From Spirodela intermedia (lineage: Eukaryota; Streptophyta; Magnoliopsida; Alismatales; Araceae): a stretch of 64,000 nucleotides of DNA. Numbering within the stretch: the first letter of the stretch is position 1; each line of letters starts with the position of its first letter. Shown piece after piece: positions 50,864 to 62,789 of this stretch. The notes beneath the pieces were generated by a model that was not told the origin of the DNA, ran no database searches, and saw only the letters and a program-made list of their open reading frames with translations. The position numbers and the translations under genes are program-made. The stretch covers positions 6,197,037-6,261,036 of the forward strand of contig LR746274.1 of the NCBI GenBank assembly GCA_902729315.2, written 5' to 3'.

Positions 50864-51220
50864 ATGGGGAGTGAGGGGGATGCGCCGCCGGCGAAATTCG
50901 ATTGGAGGGAGACGGTGGAGGAGAGGTGGAGGAAGACCAGGGAGCACGCGGAGACTTACCCCTACGTCTGGGGGTCCTACATCCTCGTCTACGGCGGGCT
51001 GGGCGTGTACATAGCTTGGCGCTGGAGGAAGCTCCGGCAAACGGAGGATCGGGTGCGAGTCTTGCAGGAGCAGCTCCGGAAGCTCGTCGAGGCCGAGGCC
51101 TCCGCCGCCAACGCCTCTGGTTCGTCCTCCACTGCGTCCAAGCCATTCGCCGCCGCTTCGTCTTCTTTCCCGCCGGCGGCCCGTTCGCCGCCAACGCCTG
51201 ATAAGCCGATTTCCCGGTGA
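50864..51220 (+). CDS. Small single-pass membrane protein with coiled coil, 118 aa, function unknown
   Basis: Single-exon frame starting at ATG 50864 in a good context (CAACCATGGGG), after the upstream GA-repeat part of the open frame, which I exclude. Residues 1-33 are charged (KFDWRETVEERWRKTREHAE). Residues 34-53 form one hydrophobic segment (YVWGSYILVYGGLGVYIAWR). Residues 54-80 are a predicted short coiled coil (LRQTEDRVRVLQEQLRKLVE). The tail is Ala/Ser/Pro-rich. Composition and codon bias look coding, and the Tyr-Pro-Tyr-Val start of the membrane segment suggests a conserved small plant protein, but I cannot name the family. No partner genes nearby. Confidence 0.7.
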   Translation: MGSEGDAPPAKFDWRETVEERWRKTREHAETYPYVWGSYILVYGGLGVYIAWRWRKLRQTEDRVRVLQEQLRKLVEAEASAANASGSSSTASKPFAAASSSFPPAARSPPTPDKPISR

Positions 51221-52199
51221 GGGGTGGTCTTTCGGAGATAATTATGACAGGGGAACTTCACATCTAGGGTTTCCGCGGGATCCATCATCAGGTGAGCCGG
51301 AGAATTTGGCAAGGGAAAAGAAAACCTTCTGAACGGTGATGCATTCGACAGGTAGTTTCCTTCCTTGCTTGATGCTTCTTCTCCGAAATGGTTCTGCAAA
51401 GGAACCGCCGCCGAAGAACCTAAGCGCGAGTTCTCTCTCTCTACCTCTCTCGGGATCGCCGGTGGAAATCTACGCTCTCTGCTGATCTCTCCCGATTCTT
51501 CTGTCAGACAAATTCTGGACTCTGCATTCGAAATGATCGAAGAGAACATATGTTTTTTATTGATCTCGATGATCGGAATTGTGGGCACGACGCGGATGAT
51601 CTCGCAGAGGGCATCAGTCGGGGAAATCATCTTGCTTCGGGTTTCATTGGTCCCTCAGCGCATGGACTTTTCAAGCAACGCTCTTTGTTTCCGCAGCTGT
51701 TTCGATCGAACAGGAGACGGGCCCGCCCCGGCCTGGATTAGAGAGAGAGAGAGAGGGGGTAGGGGTCCCTGTTCATCCTCTTTTTCTTCGTCTTCTTCGT
51801 CTTCCTCATGAGCGCTCTGAGAGGGGGTAGGGGATGGCAGGATTCGGGCAACCAGCGTTCCCTCCAGCCTGACCGCCACCACTCCTCTCAACGCGATGCA
51901 GTCTGTGGAAATAAAACTTAAAATAGTTGGCGAAATCGTGCCAAAAGAAAGGGAGAATTAGTTGAAGAAGAAGAGGGAGAGGATGTTGGTAGTGGTTCGT
52001 GAGCCCTAAAATGAAGAGAGAGAAATGCTTCCACGAACTTAATTGAAATAACGATAAAGTTTGTATACATAGACGACAAAAAGATATAATAAAAACAGAA
52101 AATTTGGGTATAAAGTGGGTTAACCTATTACTATATAAAAATTAACATTTAACCAATCTCTCATGATGCAAAGCTGGTGATACCAAATAATTCCTGAAA
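51221..52199. other. Spacer, possible antisense copia LTR at its right end
   Basis: 51221-51830 has open frames without family resemblance and a short GA run. AGAGAGGGGGTAGGGG occurs twice (about 51752 and 51820). The stretch from about 51900 to 52190, read on the minus strand, has a TATATAG box followed by pyrimidine-rich sequence and could be the LTR of the minus-strand copia remnant beside it. Confidence 0.4.
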
Positions 52200-53570
52200 T
52201 TTGATAAAAATTTAATTGCTTAATTCCCTTGTAAATTAATGGACAGCTTGATCTTTTATTGAGTGAAAATTTATCTTGATTAAATATACAGCAACTTGAT
52301 CACAATACAAAATGATGACAAATCTCATTCTATATTTAGTTCACTTATAGAATACTAGATTCTTAGCTATTGATATGGTTGACTTATTGTCACAATGTAT
52401 CTCTATTGAACAACATTCTCTCAAATTAAAATCTTCTATGATATTCTTCATCCATATAATTTGTTGTGCGATCAATGATGCATCAACATACTCAATTTAG
52501 AATGATGATAATGTTGTGGTTTCTTATTTTTTGAAACTTCAAACTATTGGATCCCAATTCAAAGTTGAAAATCAGTCTAGTGGTGTTTTTCTTGTCATCT
52601 AAAGATCCTCCCTAATCAATATCAGTGAAACCAATTAATTTAAAATGAGGTACATGTACAACATTTCGTAATTAATGGTACCACTAATATAATGAAGAAT
52701 TCTACTTCTTTCTCCTAGATGATTTGTCGTAATAAAAGTCATAATCGGATAATCAAACTAACTAAAAACATAATATTTAGCTTACTATGAGTTAAATATA
52801 CCATACAACCAATTAGACTTTTATAAAATCATTTATCTACTTTTATGTCATCATTATAGAGCATGTTTTGTAATTCAATATATTATGATTTTTGAGTATA
52901 TATAAAACATATTTGAGAAATAATCTGAAGCTTGAGAAAATGATAAAGTAAATTTAAATCAATTATATCAAGTTCTGCCTTCATGAATATCTTGAACTTT
53001 GATATCAATTCAGAATACAATCCAATATAAATAACACCATCCATAAAGAGATATATATATACATACAAATTCTGTTCATATGAAAATTATTTACATGATG
53101 GAAATCAAGTCAGCCATACCAAGTCATTGGCACTTATTTAAACCCATATATACTTTCTTCAATTTGTAAACTATCTTTTTTTACATCGATCACAAATTCT
53201 TGAGGTTTCTTAGCATACATATCTTTATTCAAATATAAATTTAAAAATGTAAATTTAACATAAAATTGAAATAATGACCACTTCATTAGATCTTCTATTG
53301 TTAAAATACTTTTAACAATTCTAAATAATTGATACCATATAACACATCTTTTTTGCCACCAAAATTACCTTATATTTTTGTACATTTTCACCTCAATTAT
53401 ACTTAACTTTATAAATTCAGTTCACACCAATAAGTTCATTTTTTTGTGGTAGATCTACCAACTACGATGCATCATTATTTTCAATTGGGTTAATTTCTTC
53501 ATAAAATTTTCATATTCTTCTTTTCCTTGATTTTCTTCAGAGCTCTTTGGTTCTGAAACTATTAAGGTAA
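52200..53570 (-). pseudogene. Decayed Ty1-copia pol (reverse transcriptase and RNase H), antisense
   Basis: Read from 53570 downward: a block LVDLPQKNELIGVN and YKVKYN (start of copia reverse transcriptase, about 53460-53400), AKKPQEFVIDVKKDSLQIEE (about 53205-53150), LFMDGVIYIGLYSELISKFK in place of the YVDDMI catalytic loop (about 53050-52980), and an RNase H junction KLIGFTDIDWGGSLDDKKNT near 52640-52580. Dozens of stops. Order and spacing fit copia, not gypsy. Confidence 0.8.
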
Positions 53571-55249
53571 AAATTCATGCCTTATTTATCTCATTTTAAG
53601 ACCATACTTTTGTTAGAGGAGTTGAGTCATGACTAGAATCATTTATCACAACCACTTTAGTGCTTTAAATCTCTCTCCAAATAGAACTTGATAAAGTATC
53701 ACCCCTTCTCTTGATTAATGTCATTTTTGTAGATGTACAATGATTATAAAAGAAAATTTACTAAATAGCATATGCCTCATATTTTAGATCTATAAAGGAT
53801 GAAAATGAGTTTTGATTTACATGGCTGATTTATACAAATTAAACATTTAATATGTTCAATAGACTAATCATTTTAAATTCTATCCAATTATTATGATCTT
53901 AGCTATAACCATCAAATCTTAGGTTTTTAGCCTTGAGCTCAAATAGGTTTTCTAACTTAAGAAAATAAATTAAAGATAGATCTACAGATAAAAGGTTAAG
54001 TACTTGTCATACTAGGTCATTTGTCACGTGACAACACATATATCTATGATGTCATTCACGACACATCATTATTTATGATGGTGACATATGTATATTTATG
54101 GGATCATACAGCAACATGTATATTTATGACAACACATGTGTCATACAAGTACATGTCATTTTTGATAGTGGAAAATTTCATTACAATTATATTTTTGATA
54201 ATCTAACTATTGTGCTACAATGTTTATCTATTCTATATTAGTTTCACATGATATTACATTGGCCCTTCAAAATTTTCAAAGTTTCAAATTAATAAAAATA
54301 TAAAGATTAGATTGAAGATTTATTTCTAGAAAGTTTAATTTGACAAAGACAAGTCAAGTACACACGAACACAAAAGAAAAACTAAATTTGATGATCTAAT
54401 GTGGATACAAAATCATTCCCCATCAAGTTAAGGAGTTTTGATTCAAATCTGGATCCAAATGGCCTAAGAATAAGGTGAATAAAAGATCGGAAGGTTAGAA
54501 CACAAGAACCACACAATCTAGAAAGCATGTAGAATTTGAATGAGCCACTTAAATGTTGGAGATTTAATAAAATTGAAAAGTTTGTACATGATGAATGCTT
54601 ACATATTAGAGAAGTGTTATGAAGAAAAATAAGGATAAATATTCTGAGATCTACTACTCTCCATCAAGATTTTTACATTGCATGTTTCATTGAGAAATGA
54701 ACTGCAATAATATTCTTCATTAGCTTCATTTTATATTCAAACAACTTGTCTACTACAATCAATGCTCCTTGTCATATGCTAGAGAGTATTTGGTGAAATT
54801 TGGTAATCAATACTACTACAATCAATGCTCCTTGTATTACCATCAATGTTTCATTAGTAGGTAGTTGGGTTGTGAATGAATAGTAAATTTGGTGAAGGCA
54901 TGTGATGCTCGTAGTTGTATTTGGACCATTAGGGGCTGATGACTCCCACAAAGATAAACCAAGGTGATTTGGGCTATTGATTTGGTTAAAATCAATGTGT
55001 ATTACTAAGGGAATATATAAAGATTAGATGAAAATTTCTTTTATGGCTCAAAATAGTTGGGAGAAGTGTAAACTAGTATAATTTTTTTTTATTCTTAATG
55101 TGATGCTACTAAGAGGTTGTATTATTACAAACAAACTTTCATGTGTGCTGACAAATGTACCTTATTTGTTCATACATAGATCACTTGTATTGGCACATAG
55201 ACCTGCCAATGTAAAAAATAAATCTATAACTAGAATTTTTTTTTTTTTT
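53571..55249. other. AT-rich transposon debris
   Basis: No gene. An imperfect ACATRTATATTTATGA-like motif recurs at about 54030-54150. ACTACAATCAATGCTCCTTG occurs at about 54749 and 54813. Confidence 0.4.
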
Positions 55250-55500
55250 TTTAAACTCAAATTCAACTTCTTTTATGATGTTTCAGCTAGCTATACGATT
55301 TTAACTAGTGGTATTGGAGCCTACCTTGAAGATGATAGTAAAACATCTGAAATAGTAAATCACATAGCTGTTGAATCATTTGATCAATACAATTATGAAC
55401 TACTCATGTTTGATGGAATCAACTATGTATTTTGAAAAACTAGGGTCAAGATTTATAGGAACTAAAACATGATTCATATATTTCACTTATTGTTCTTAAC
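55250..55500 (+). pseudogene. Copia gag fragment
   Basis: About 55394-55480 reads NYELLMFDGINYVF, stop, KTRVKIYRN, matching the start of copia gag proteins (FDGxNYxxWKxRMxxYL). The expected Trp (TGG) after F is TGA, a G-to-A change that makes the stop. A T run lies at 55238-55251. Confidence 0.55.
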
Positions 55501-57269
55501 CTTTTTGGAGGATTGATTGATTATAGACTTGAATCATTGTTGCTCTTAAAACCATATGAATTTTGATTATGGAAGCTTACTCAATCCTTTATGCACTAAT
55601 GATATTAGATCATTACTTTTGAATAATTTGATATTTGATCAAATAAATTCAAACTATTTATTCCATCAAATATGATTTTCTAAATATTGAGTAAGATATC
55701 TTAGAAATCATATTATAAATCTTGAATCATCAAAATCATTGTTACAAATATTGAAATAATGCCTTGGTATATTTACTTGAAGATCATAACACACATTAAG
55801 TATATGTATATAAGTGTGGTCGTTAGGTAATTGTGTCAATAAAATATGTGTTATTGATTATGTATTTATATTATTGGATCCTTATCAAATCGATTTAAAT
55901 TGACACAAAGCAAATAAAAAAAGTTATGACTTCACAACATCGAGTATAAACTTCATGCAAGGATATTTAATTGAACTTAGAGAACATATTGGATTGGATT
56001 CTCAACCATTTGAATTTGTGTTTATTCCAAAAAAATAGATGTTGATGATCTCAAAGAATTGGGATTTGACATATGACTCATCTATAAATATTGAGATTTT
56101 TATATAAATAAGCATAAAGAATATACATATCTCTCTTTACTATAACCTCCAGCCTTAATGCAGTATCTATGTTGAAAATTTAGTGAGAAATGAGTGAGAT
56201 TTGAAAGCCTTAAATCCAACATTGATTGTCAAACTCTCAAGTATTCTTTCTAGATTTGTGCTATCTAGTGTGAATTTCATCGACATTCATCTCTTTTACA
56301 TGAGAAGAGAAATGCATTTAAGATTGTAATATCATTCTCCTCTTTAGAACTCCAAATGAACCTCAAGTCAATATCAATCCTTGGAAGCCTCCTTTGGTGA
56401 TAATCTTTATTATTTTTTGTGGGATAAATAGAATTTTAAATGTTAAATTATTATGAGTAGGAGCGATCCTCATAAACATTAGTTAGGCATCTTTAGTCAT
56501 GAATTTAGAAAAAATAATATAGAGAAGTTTCAAGATAGTTATCACACCCAAATAATAGTGTGCCCTCCTAGAGTTCTTGATCTAGAAAGGAGATTATGAG
56601 TGAATTTTCAAAAGAGTTAAGCCTATTATTCAGTGGGTGCGGTTAAACAATCTAAAGTAGTGGAATCTAAAAACCATTTTACTCTAAGATATTGGATATA
56701 AGTAGTGAGTTAAACCACTACAAATGTATAGTGTATTATAGCTAAACTAGGAAACTCATATACCCATTATCTTAGGACAAGATCCATCTTTAAGAGATCT
56801 TATCTAAGGAGAAAATGTAGATCAATTTGACCTCCTCATCCTTGATCTTAGTATAGGCCAAAATTCAAAAAACTCCTTCAAAGATAGTAGTCTTTAAATG
56901 AGATATATGAGTTATGTATTTATCTTAATAGTTGTAGAACCAAAGTGTTATAAACATGCCTAATTAAAATGTAAAGAAATAAGATATTACCTCAATTGAA
57001 AAAAATGAGACATGAGAATTGGTCTATATACCACCAAAAAAATGAAGCTATAGTGTGAAGTGAGTTTACAAAGTCATATATGATCCATAAAAAAATACAA
57101 AAATATGTGTAATAATATGGTATCAATTATTTTGAAAAAAAAATTATGCTGCTAAATTGAAAAGTATTAGAATTATTTTGACAATAACAAGTCAAATGAA
57201 CTGATTAATATTTTAATTTGGTGTTAAATTTATATTTTTGAACAAATATTTAGATGTAGATGTGTATAT
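55501..57269. other. AT-rich transposon debris
   Basis: Lies between a copia gag fragment and copia reverse transcriptase on the same strand, so probably the eroded middle of one element or a second insertion. A TATAAATA box near 56088 and the following CT-rich stretch could be LTR sequence. Nothing else assigned. Confidence 0.35.
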
Positions 57270-58470
57270 GAGGCTACTTCTAGGATTTATGATTGATGTC
57301 TAAAGAGAAAATTTACAAGTTGACGAAAGCATTGCGTAGGCTTAATCAAGCAATAGAGGCATGGTATGATTGACTTGCTTCCATCTCTAGGAAAAAAAGT
57401 TTCATGAGAAAAAAGTGAACCATCACTTTATGTGAACATGAAAGAAGGGAATATTTTGATAGTATGTGTGGATGATATTATTTATAATGGATCATGTTTT
57501 GAATTTATATATGATTTCAAGACATCTATGAAGAAAAAATTTGAAATGACATTTAAATTTACTTATTAATTTTTTCAGGGTTTAGATTAATCAAAATAAA
57601 TTATGTCATTTTTATTTTGCAGGCTTAAGATTAATTATGTTATATTTATTTCTCAAAATAAATACCTTTGATCTGCTCAAGAAGTTTAACATGTTAAACT
57701 ACAAAATATATTGTATTCTAATGAATACAAATGAAAACTTAGGCACTAATGATGACGCTATAAAGATAGATGGACAATTTTATAAAAGTTTGATTAATGG
57801 ATTGATATATTTAACTATAGGAGACTGAAATTATGTTTTTAGTCAATTTGATTTCAAGATTTATACATTACCTTAAAAAACATCACCTTATAGCAGCAAA
57901 TAGAATTCTCCACTATATTTATGTCACCAATAATTGTAGAAATTCATACTAGCCAAAACCTCATTTTTAATTAATTGGTTTCTTGACAACAATTGAGAAA
58001 GATCTATAGATGATAGGAAGAGAACAAGTGAATTTTCTTCAACTTCAGATTGGGAGTCGTAGCTTGGAGCTCAAAGATATAAGAAATCACAACATTATCA
58101 TCATCTAAAGCTATATATGTTACAGCATCATCAGCTACATAGCACATCAAATGATGAGGTAGATTATGGAATATCTTAATTTAGCACAATCTAATACAAT
58201 AGAAATTTATTATTTCAATAAGATAACCATACTAATAATCAATAAACTAGTGTTTCATGGAAGAACTAAATATATTGAAAGTCACCATTATTTTATATGT
58301 CATCAAGTTGTTGTAGTTTTAATAAAGGTGAAGTTTTGATTAATGAAAGATTAAATTCTCAACAGATTTATAAAGACTTTAAACTATCTAAATTTTATTA
58401 AGCTTTGCATCAAAGGAGTGTCAAAGGATGATATACATACACTAGTGAAGGTCGTGGCTAAAGTGGCCCC
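57270..58470 (+). pseudogene. Decayed Ty1-copia reverse transcriptase and RNase H
   Basis: Starts EKIYKLTKALRRLNQAIEAW (copia consensus VYKLKKALYGLKQAPRAW) at about 57306, followed by IIYNGSCFEF after the lost YVDD loop and a DFKTSMKKKFEMT block at about 57505-57550. RNase H traces at about 58050-58330 include VAWSSKIQEITT and VFHGRTKYIESHHYF. The element ends at or is cut by the LTR copy at 58473. Confidence 0.78.
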
Positions 58471-58472
58471 AC

Positions 58473-59568
58473 TAATAAGTTTTCATATCATGAGTTAATA
58501 ATTAATTAATTAATTAATTTACACATTAACTAATGATAAGTAGCCTTATATTTACTAATATGAATTTAATTATGTGATTTTATATTTATATTCTCAAATA
58601 AAAATGAAGTAAAATAAAATAAATCAATAAAAATATTGATAAGGGGGAACCCAATTGACCAATTGACACTCAACAATCGACCTAGAGGGTCCTGTGCTTG
58701 AGTGGGCAGACCAAGACCAAGTGGAACCACAAGTTGGGCTCTAGTGGCTAAAGACCCACATACACATAAGTGTCACTCTTCTTCCACGTCACTAGGAGGA
58801 AATCTGTACGTGAGACAATGTATGATCTCATCACACATGTGTTGCATGGGGGTAAACCACTCATCTACACATCTCCCAAGGTGGTCCTTGTCATTTTGTT
58901 TCTTAGAAAATGATTTGAATACACAACATAGCCAAACTTACATGGATCTAAAACTCCCTAAAATGACTAATGTGGGACTAAACCATTGGTCACACTTATG
59001 AACCATAATGCCAAAAATGGCCCTATGTTAAGAAAAGGTCATATTTTTGTCTATTCTCCATTTCAAAGATATAATGGATATTTTCTTACCTTTACTTATG
59101 CAGCCAAGTGATTGACGGAGGTTCAAAACCCATCGACATCACAATTTATGTTTTCTTATATTTTGACTTGACAATTTTTCTAGATTGTCATTAGTAATTG
59201 ACCCTAGATTTTAGATAGAAAAATAAGAACTTTGGGAGGAAATCATATTCTTTATTAGTTGACAAACAAACCAACATCAAGGGCTAAGGAATTCACCAAG
59301 AGAGTTTCACAATTTCTTCATAGTGATCTATTTGTGATAAAGAACCTCCTCTTATTATGCAGACCTAATGATGAAGCTCCTTAGATGCACTCCACTTTCA
59401 TCAATCTCATTTCTACTTAAGTGATAGTTATACCAAATCTTCTAACTATACATAATTCAAGGAATCACCATTGTGATGTTCAATTTTTAGTTTCAAAATA
59501 TGAAAATTAGTGTTTTCTAATTTTTTTTAAAAATTTAAATTTACATGATTTAGTATACTAGGTCACGA
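58473..59568 (+). mobile_element. Degenerate, shortened solo LTR of the 1.6-kb family
   Basis: Starts TAATAAGTTTTCATATCATG (TGATAAG in the intact copies) and ends ACTAGGTCACGA (GACTAAGTCACGTCA in the others). About 1.1 kb, so roughly 0.5 kb has been lost, mainly from the right half. Shared landmarks include a TCTTCCACGTCACTAG block, TGTGGGACTAAACC, GAACCTCCTCTTATTATGCA and the AT-rich end. Flanking CCCAC/CCCTA is not a convincing duplication. Confidence 0.75.
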
Positions 59569-59926
59569 CCCTAGTTTTCTCTTTTTTATTCTTTTTTTAT
59601 TCTTTTTTTATCATCTCTCTCCTATCACCTCTATATAAACATTTTTTATTAATATTTTAATAAAGTTCATAGTAGCCATTTTATCTCTTCCTTTTTAGGA
59701 CTCACAAGACACTCGTTGCATTCTCCTCTTCCCCTTTTTCTTTTAACACATTCTCTTTCACTTTCTACACGATTTGGTCATATGTTTGGGAGTTTTATTC
59801 TTACACCTTCTCCAACCAAGTGACGAACTCCATGGCAGATGTACGGCTGCAGTTGAGGCTCTTCTGCCAATGGCTCTCTAGCAGGGCCAATGGCCTCATG
59901 GAGTAGGCTCGGTTGATCAATGACTC
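59569..59926. other. Spacer with a GC-rich block before the copia LTR
   Basis: Pyrimidine-rich, with TATATAAA near 59632, then a GC-rich island at about 59815-59910 that contains a small frame MADVRLQLRLFCQWLSSRAN ending in a stop at 59906-59908. It is unlike its AT-rich surroundings; not recognised. Confidence 0.4.
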
Positions 59927-60191
59927 TGAAGAGAAAAGTCAACTAACAAGCAAAGAAAGTGGTACTCACCAATAGCTAGCCAATAGATGCATCAATAAGC
60001 AGCGACACATCATATGCAATCAACGGATAAGATCACTTTGATCCAAAAAATCTAATCTGGTGGCATTGCCTATAAATAGATGTACAATATGATTTCAATT
60101 AAAAAATATAATGTTCTATTTTTTGTTTTGATCTTGCCTCTCTTCTCTCTTCCACTTCTCTACTCTTCTTCCCTCTTCTTGATTCTCTATA
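59927..60191 (+). repeat. 5' LTR of the copia element
   Basis: TGAAGAGAAAAGTCAAC to TTGATTCTCTATA; the terminal CA appears mutated to TA, as the related solo LTR at 33437 keeps TACA. It carries TATAAATA at 60071-60078. The left edge could instead be the TGATCAATG at 59914. Confidence 0.82.
60071..60078 (+). promoter_or_regulatory. TATA box of the copia 5' LTR
   Basis: TATAAATA in the context GCCTATAAATAGATG, conserved in the related solo LTR at 33321. Confidence 0.65.
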
Positions 60192-60215
60192 TGGTATTAG
60201 AGCCATAGAGGCTCT

Positions 60216-62770
60216 ATGGCAGATCTAATCAACACTATGGCTTCATTTACGAGCGCCATCATTCCATCCACAATATTAGTTGAAGACAACCTTCTAGTAC
60301 CCTTGCTTATTCCTACAAGATTCATCCCTTCTGTTAAACTTATTAGCAATAACCTTCTAGTATGGAAAAATACCATGATTCTGATTTTAAATGGATTTGA
60401 TTTAATGAGATATTTTGAAGATGATCTTCCACCAATCTCAACCTTTGATGCGACCAAAAATGTGATTCAGAATTTGGAATATAAGGTATGGTGGAGGAAT
60501 GATTAACAAATATTAGAATTTATTAATTCCCTCATGTCCGAATTGGTTATTTCGAGTCTTGAAAAAAGAATACATCTAAAGAAATATGAGAAGCAATCGA
60601 AGCCATGTATGCTTTCAAAGAATGATCTCACATAATGAATCTTTAAAGACAATTGCATAATTCTAATAAGAGAGATATGAGTATTGATAAGTTTTCATTA
60701 TTATGAGTTAATAATTAATTAATAATATAGTTTTAATCTTAACTCATGATAAATAGACTTATATTTATGTTAAAGTATGAAAAACAATTTTTAATTAGTT
60801 AATGTGAATTTTTAGCTAATTATGTGATTTTATATGAATTTATATAATTATAAAAATCATATAAATTCACATAAAATAAAATAAAATAATAGAAAAAGAG
60901 AGAAACTCGCTAACCAATTGAGCTTACAAGTGAGTTGAAAGTATAATTAGGCAAAGTCGCAAGTAGGGACTCAATCAATTAAGGATAGGCTCGTAGGGAA
61001 CATATGTGCATCACTCTCCTTCCATGTCACTAGTAGTCAATTAAGCATGGGACAAAAAGTGATCATACACATGCAAGAAAAAGACACATTGATTACCAAA
61101 TCTTACTAGTGATGGTTCAAATCCTACCAAAGCCAAAACTCATATTTTTATCTGATTAAATCATAATTTTCTTACAGATTTTTGGTGAATAATTAACTAG
61201 AATCATTTAATCATCGGCAAAAATATTGTCAACGCAATTCGCAGAGCATTACTAAGTTTATTAAACAATTATGGATAAAAAGATCACAAATTCATCAAAT
61301 AAATCATCTCCGATTGATCGACAAATAAGCTATAGTTGGGAAGAGGACGATCTACTAGGAGATGAGTCGTCACCTCTTGTGAGTATACCTGATGCGATGA
61401 AAAACCTCCTCTTACTATGCAGACTTAAGGATAAAGCTCTCTAAAATGTGTCCCACCTCTATACAACTTATTTTTGTTGAGTGACATCTATTGGAGAGCC
61501 GTAAAGTCATCGTTTTTCCATTCTACTGAGTGACACCCATTAGAGAGCTACAAAGTTACCATTTTTCTACTCCACTGGGTGACAACCATTAGAGACAATT
61601 TGACAACCTAATTTATTAATTTATGGACTTTGTAAGAAGATTTAAATATTATCCATGTCATCTATGTCTAAAGAGAGTCTTTGAGGTCATAAATATTACA
61701 CATTAATTCTCCCGAACACACAAAATTTCAACAATCACTATCTCGAAGCTAAAACTCTACCTTTTCTACTTTAATTTTTTTTTTTAATTATTGATACTTT
61801 ATGTGATTTTAAGTTTTGAAACTATTCTTCATTAAATTAAAATTCTTTTGACTTTTACAAAACTTAATTTGACTCATTAAATCGTCTCTAATCACTTACG
61901 TAAGAATCACCAGACATAACTCTATTTTCACCCGATTCGTGTTCATCGGCCTTGACATCATCGTAACATTTGTACCCTTATTTCTCTTTTTTATGAATTT
62001 TTTAATATATTTATATTTAATATTTAATATAAAAATCATAAAAAATCATATTCTTTTAGAATTTTTTTGACATATTACTAGATATTATTTTACATCTCTA
62101 TGAGAAACTTAATTTTTTTTTCACTATTTTAGAACCTTTTATCAAATTATAATTTATTTATTTATTTTGAAATATTTTTTAAAATTTAAAATTAGCATTT
62201 TCTAGTTTTATAAATTTAAAATTTACATAATTCATTATATAATGACTAAGTCATGTCAAGTATGGACAACTACATCAAGTATTTCAAAAGGATATATGAA
62301 GAACTATCAATCACTGATCATCTAGTGGATGAACTATCTATGATCTTTATTTTCCTCTACAGTCTTGGTCCTCAATACATCTCCTTTACCATTAGCATCA
62401 ATGTAAATATCAATCATCTATCATTTGGATATTATTACCAACTTAAAATCTCATGATGTGATTCAAGCCTACTATCAGAATTGGCTCACAAGTTTCATAA
62501 CCCTAGTGGCAAACAATGTCCAAATATCATCATAGTCCCGCAACAAAAAAAATTGGCAAAATCATTAATGACAAAACAAGGGAATTCAGCAAAATCAGGA
62601 AAGAAATTGATGAAGATGAGACAGATCTAAACAGTATACACCTCGATGTTAGATTTGCTCTCAATTTGGACATAGGGGTAAAGAATGCAAAGAAAGATTC
62701 TCGCAAAACTTTCTTACTAATCAACCCTATACCTTCATCCCTATCGGACCATTCTAGTAGAGCAAACCCC
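60216..62770 (+). pseudogene. Copia gag, split by solo LTR 3
   Basis: Starts MADLINTMASF at 60216 and includes LISNNLLVWKNTMILILNGF (retrotransposon gag/UBN2-type core) and NLEYKVWWRND before a stop. After the LTR it resumes at 62264 with NYIKYFKRIYEELS and FLYSLGPQYISF (consensus LGPEYxSF). Excising the LTR and one AGTAT copy rejoins codons for RDMS and MDNY in one frame. Later stops break the basic C-terminal part. Confidence 0.83.
60685..62258 (+). mobile_element. Solo LTR 3 of the 1.6-kb family, perfect target duplication
   Basis: 1574 bp, TGATAAGTTTTCATTATTAT to GACTAAGTCATGTCA, flanked by AGTAT at 60680-60684 and 62259-62263. Co-linear with solo LTRs 1 and 2 at 21-24.7 kb but with many C-to-T and G-to-A differences from them. 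Confidence 0.93.
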
Positions 62771-62789
62771 AAACTTACTACATGAACAT

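Noticed and set aside
51365-51811. 148-codon plus-strand frame
   Set aside because: Begins at a non-ATG codon, ends in a Ser repeat, and shows no domain.
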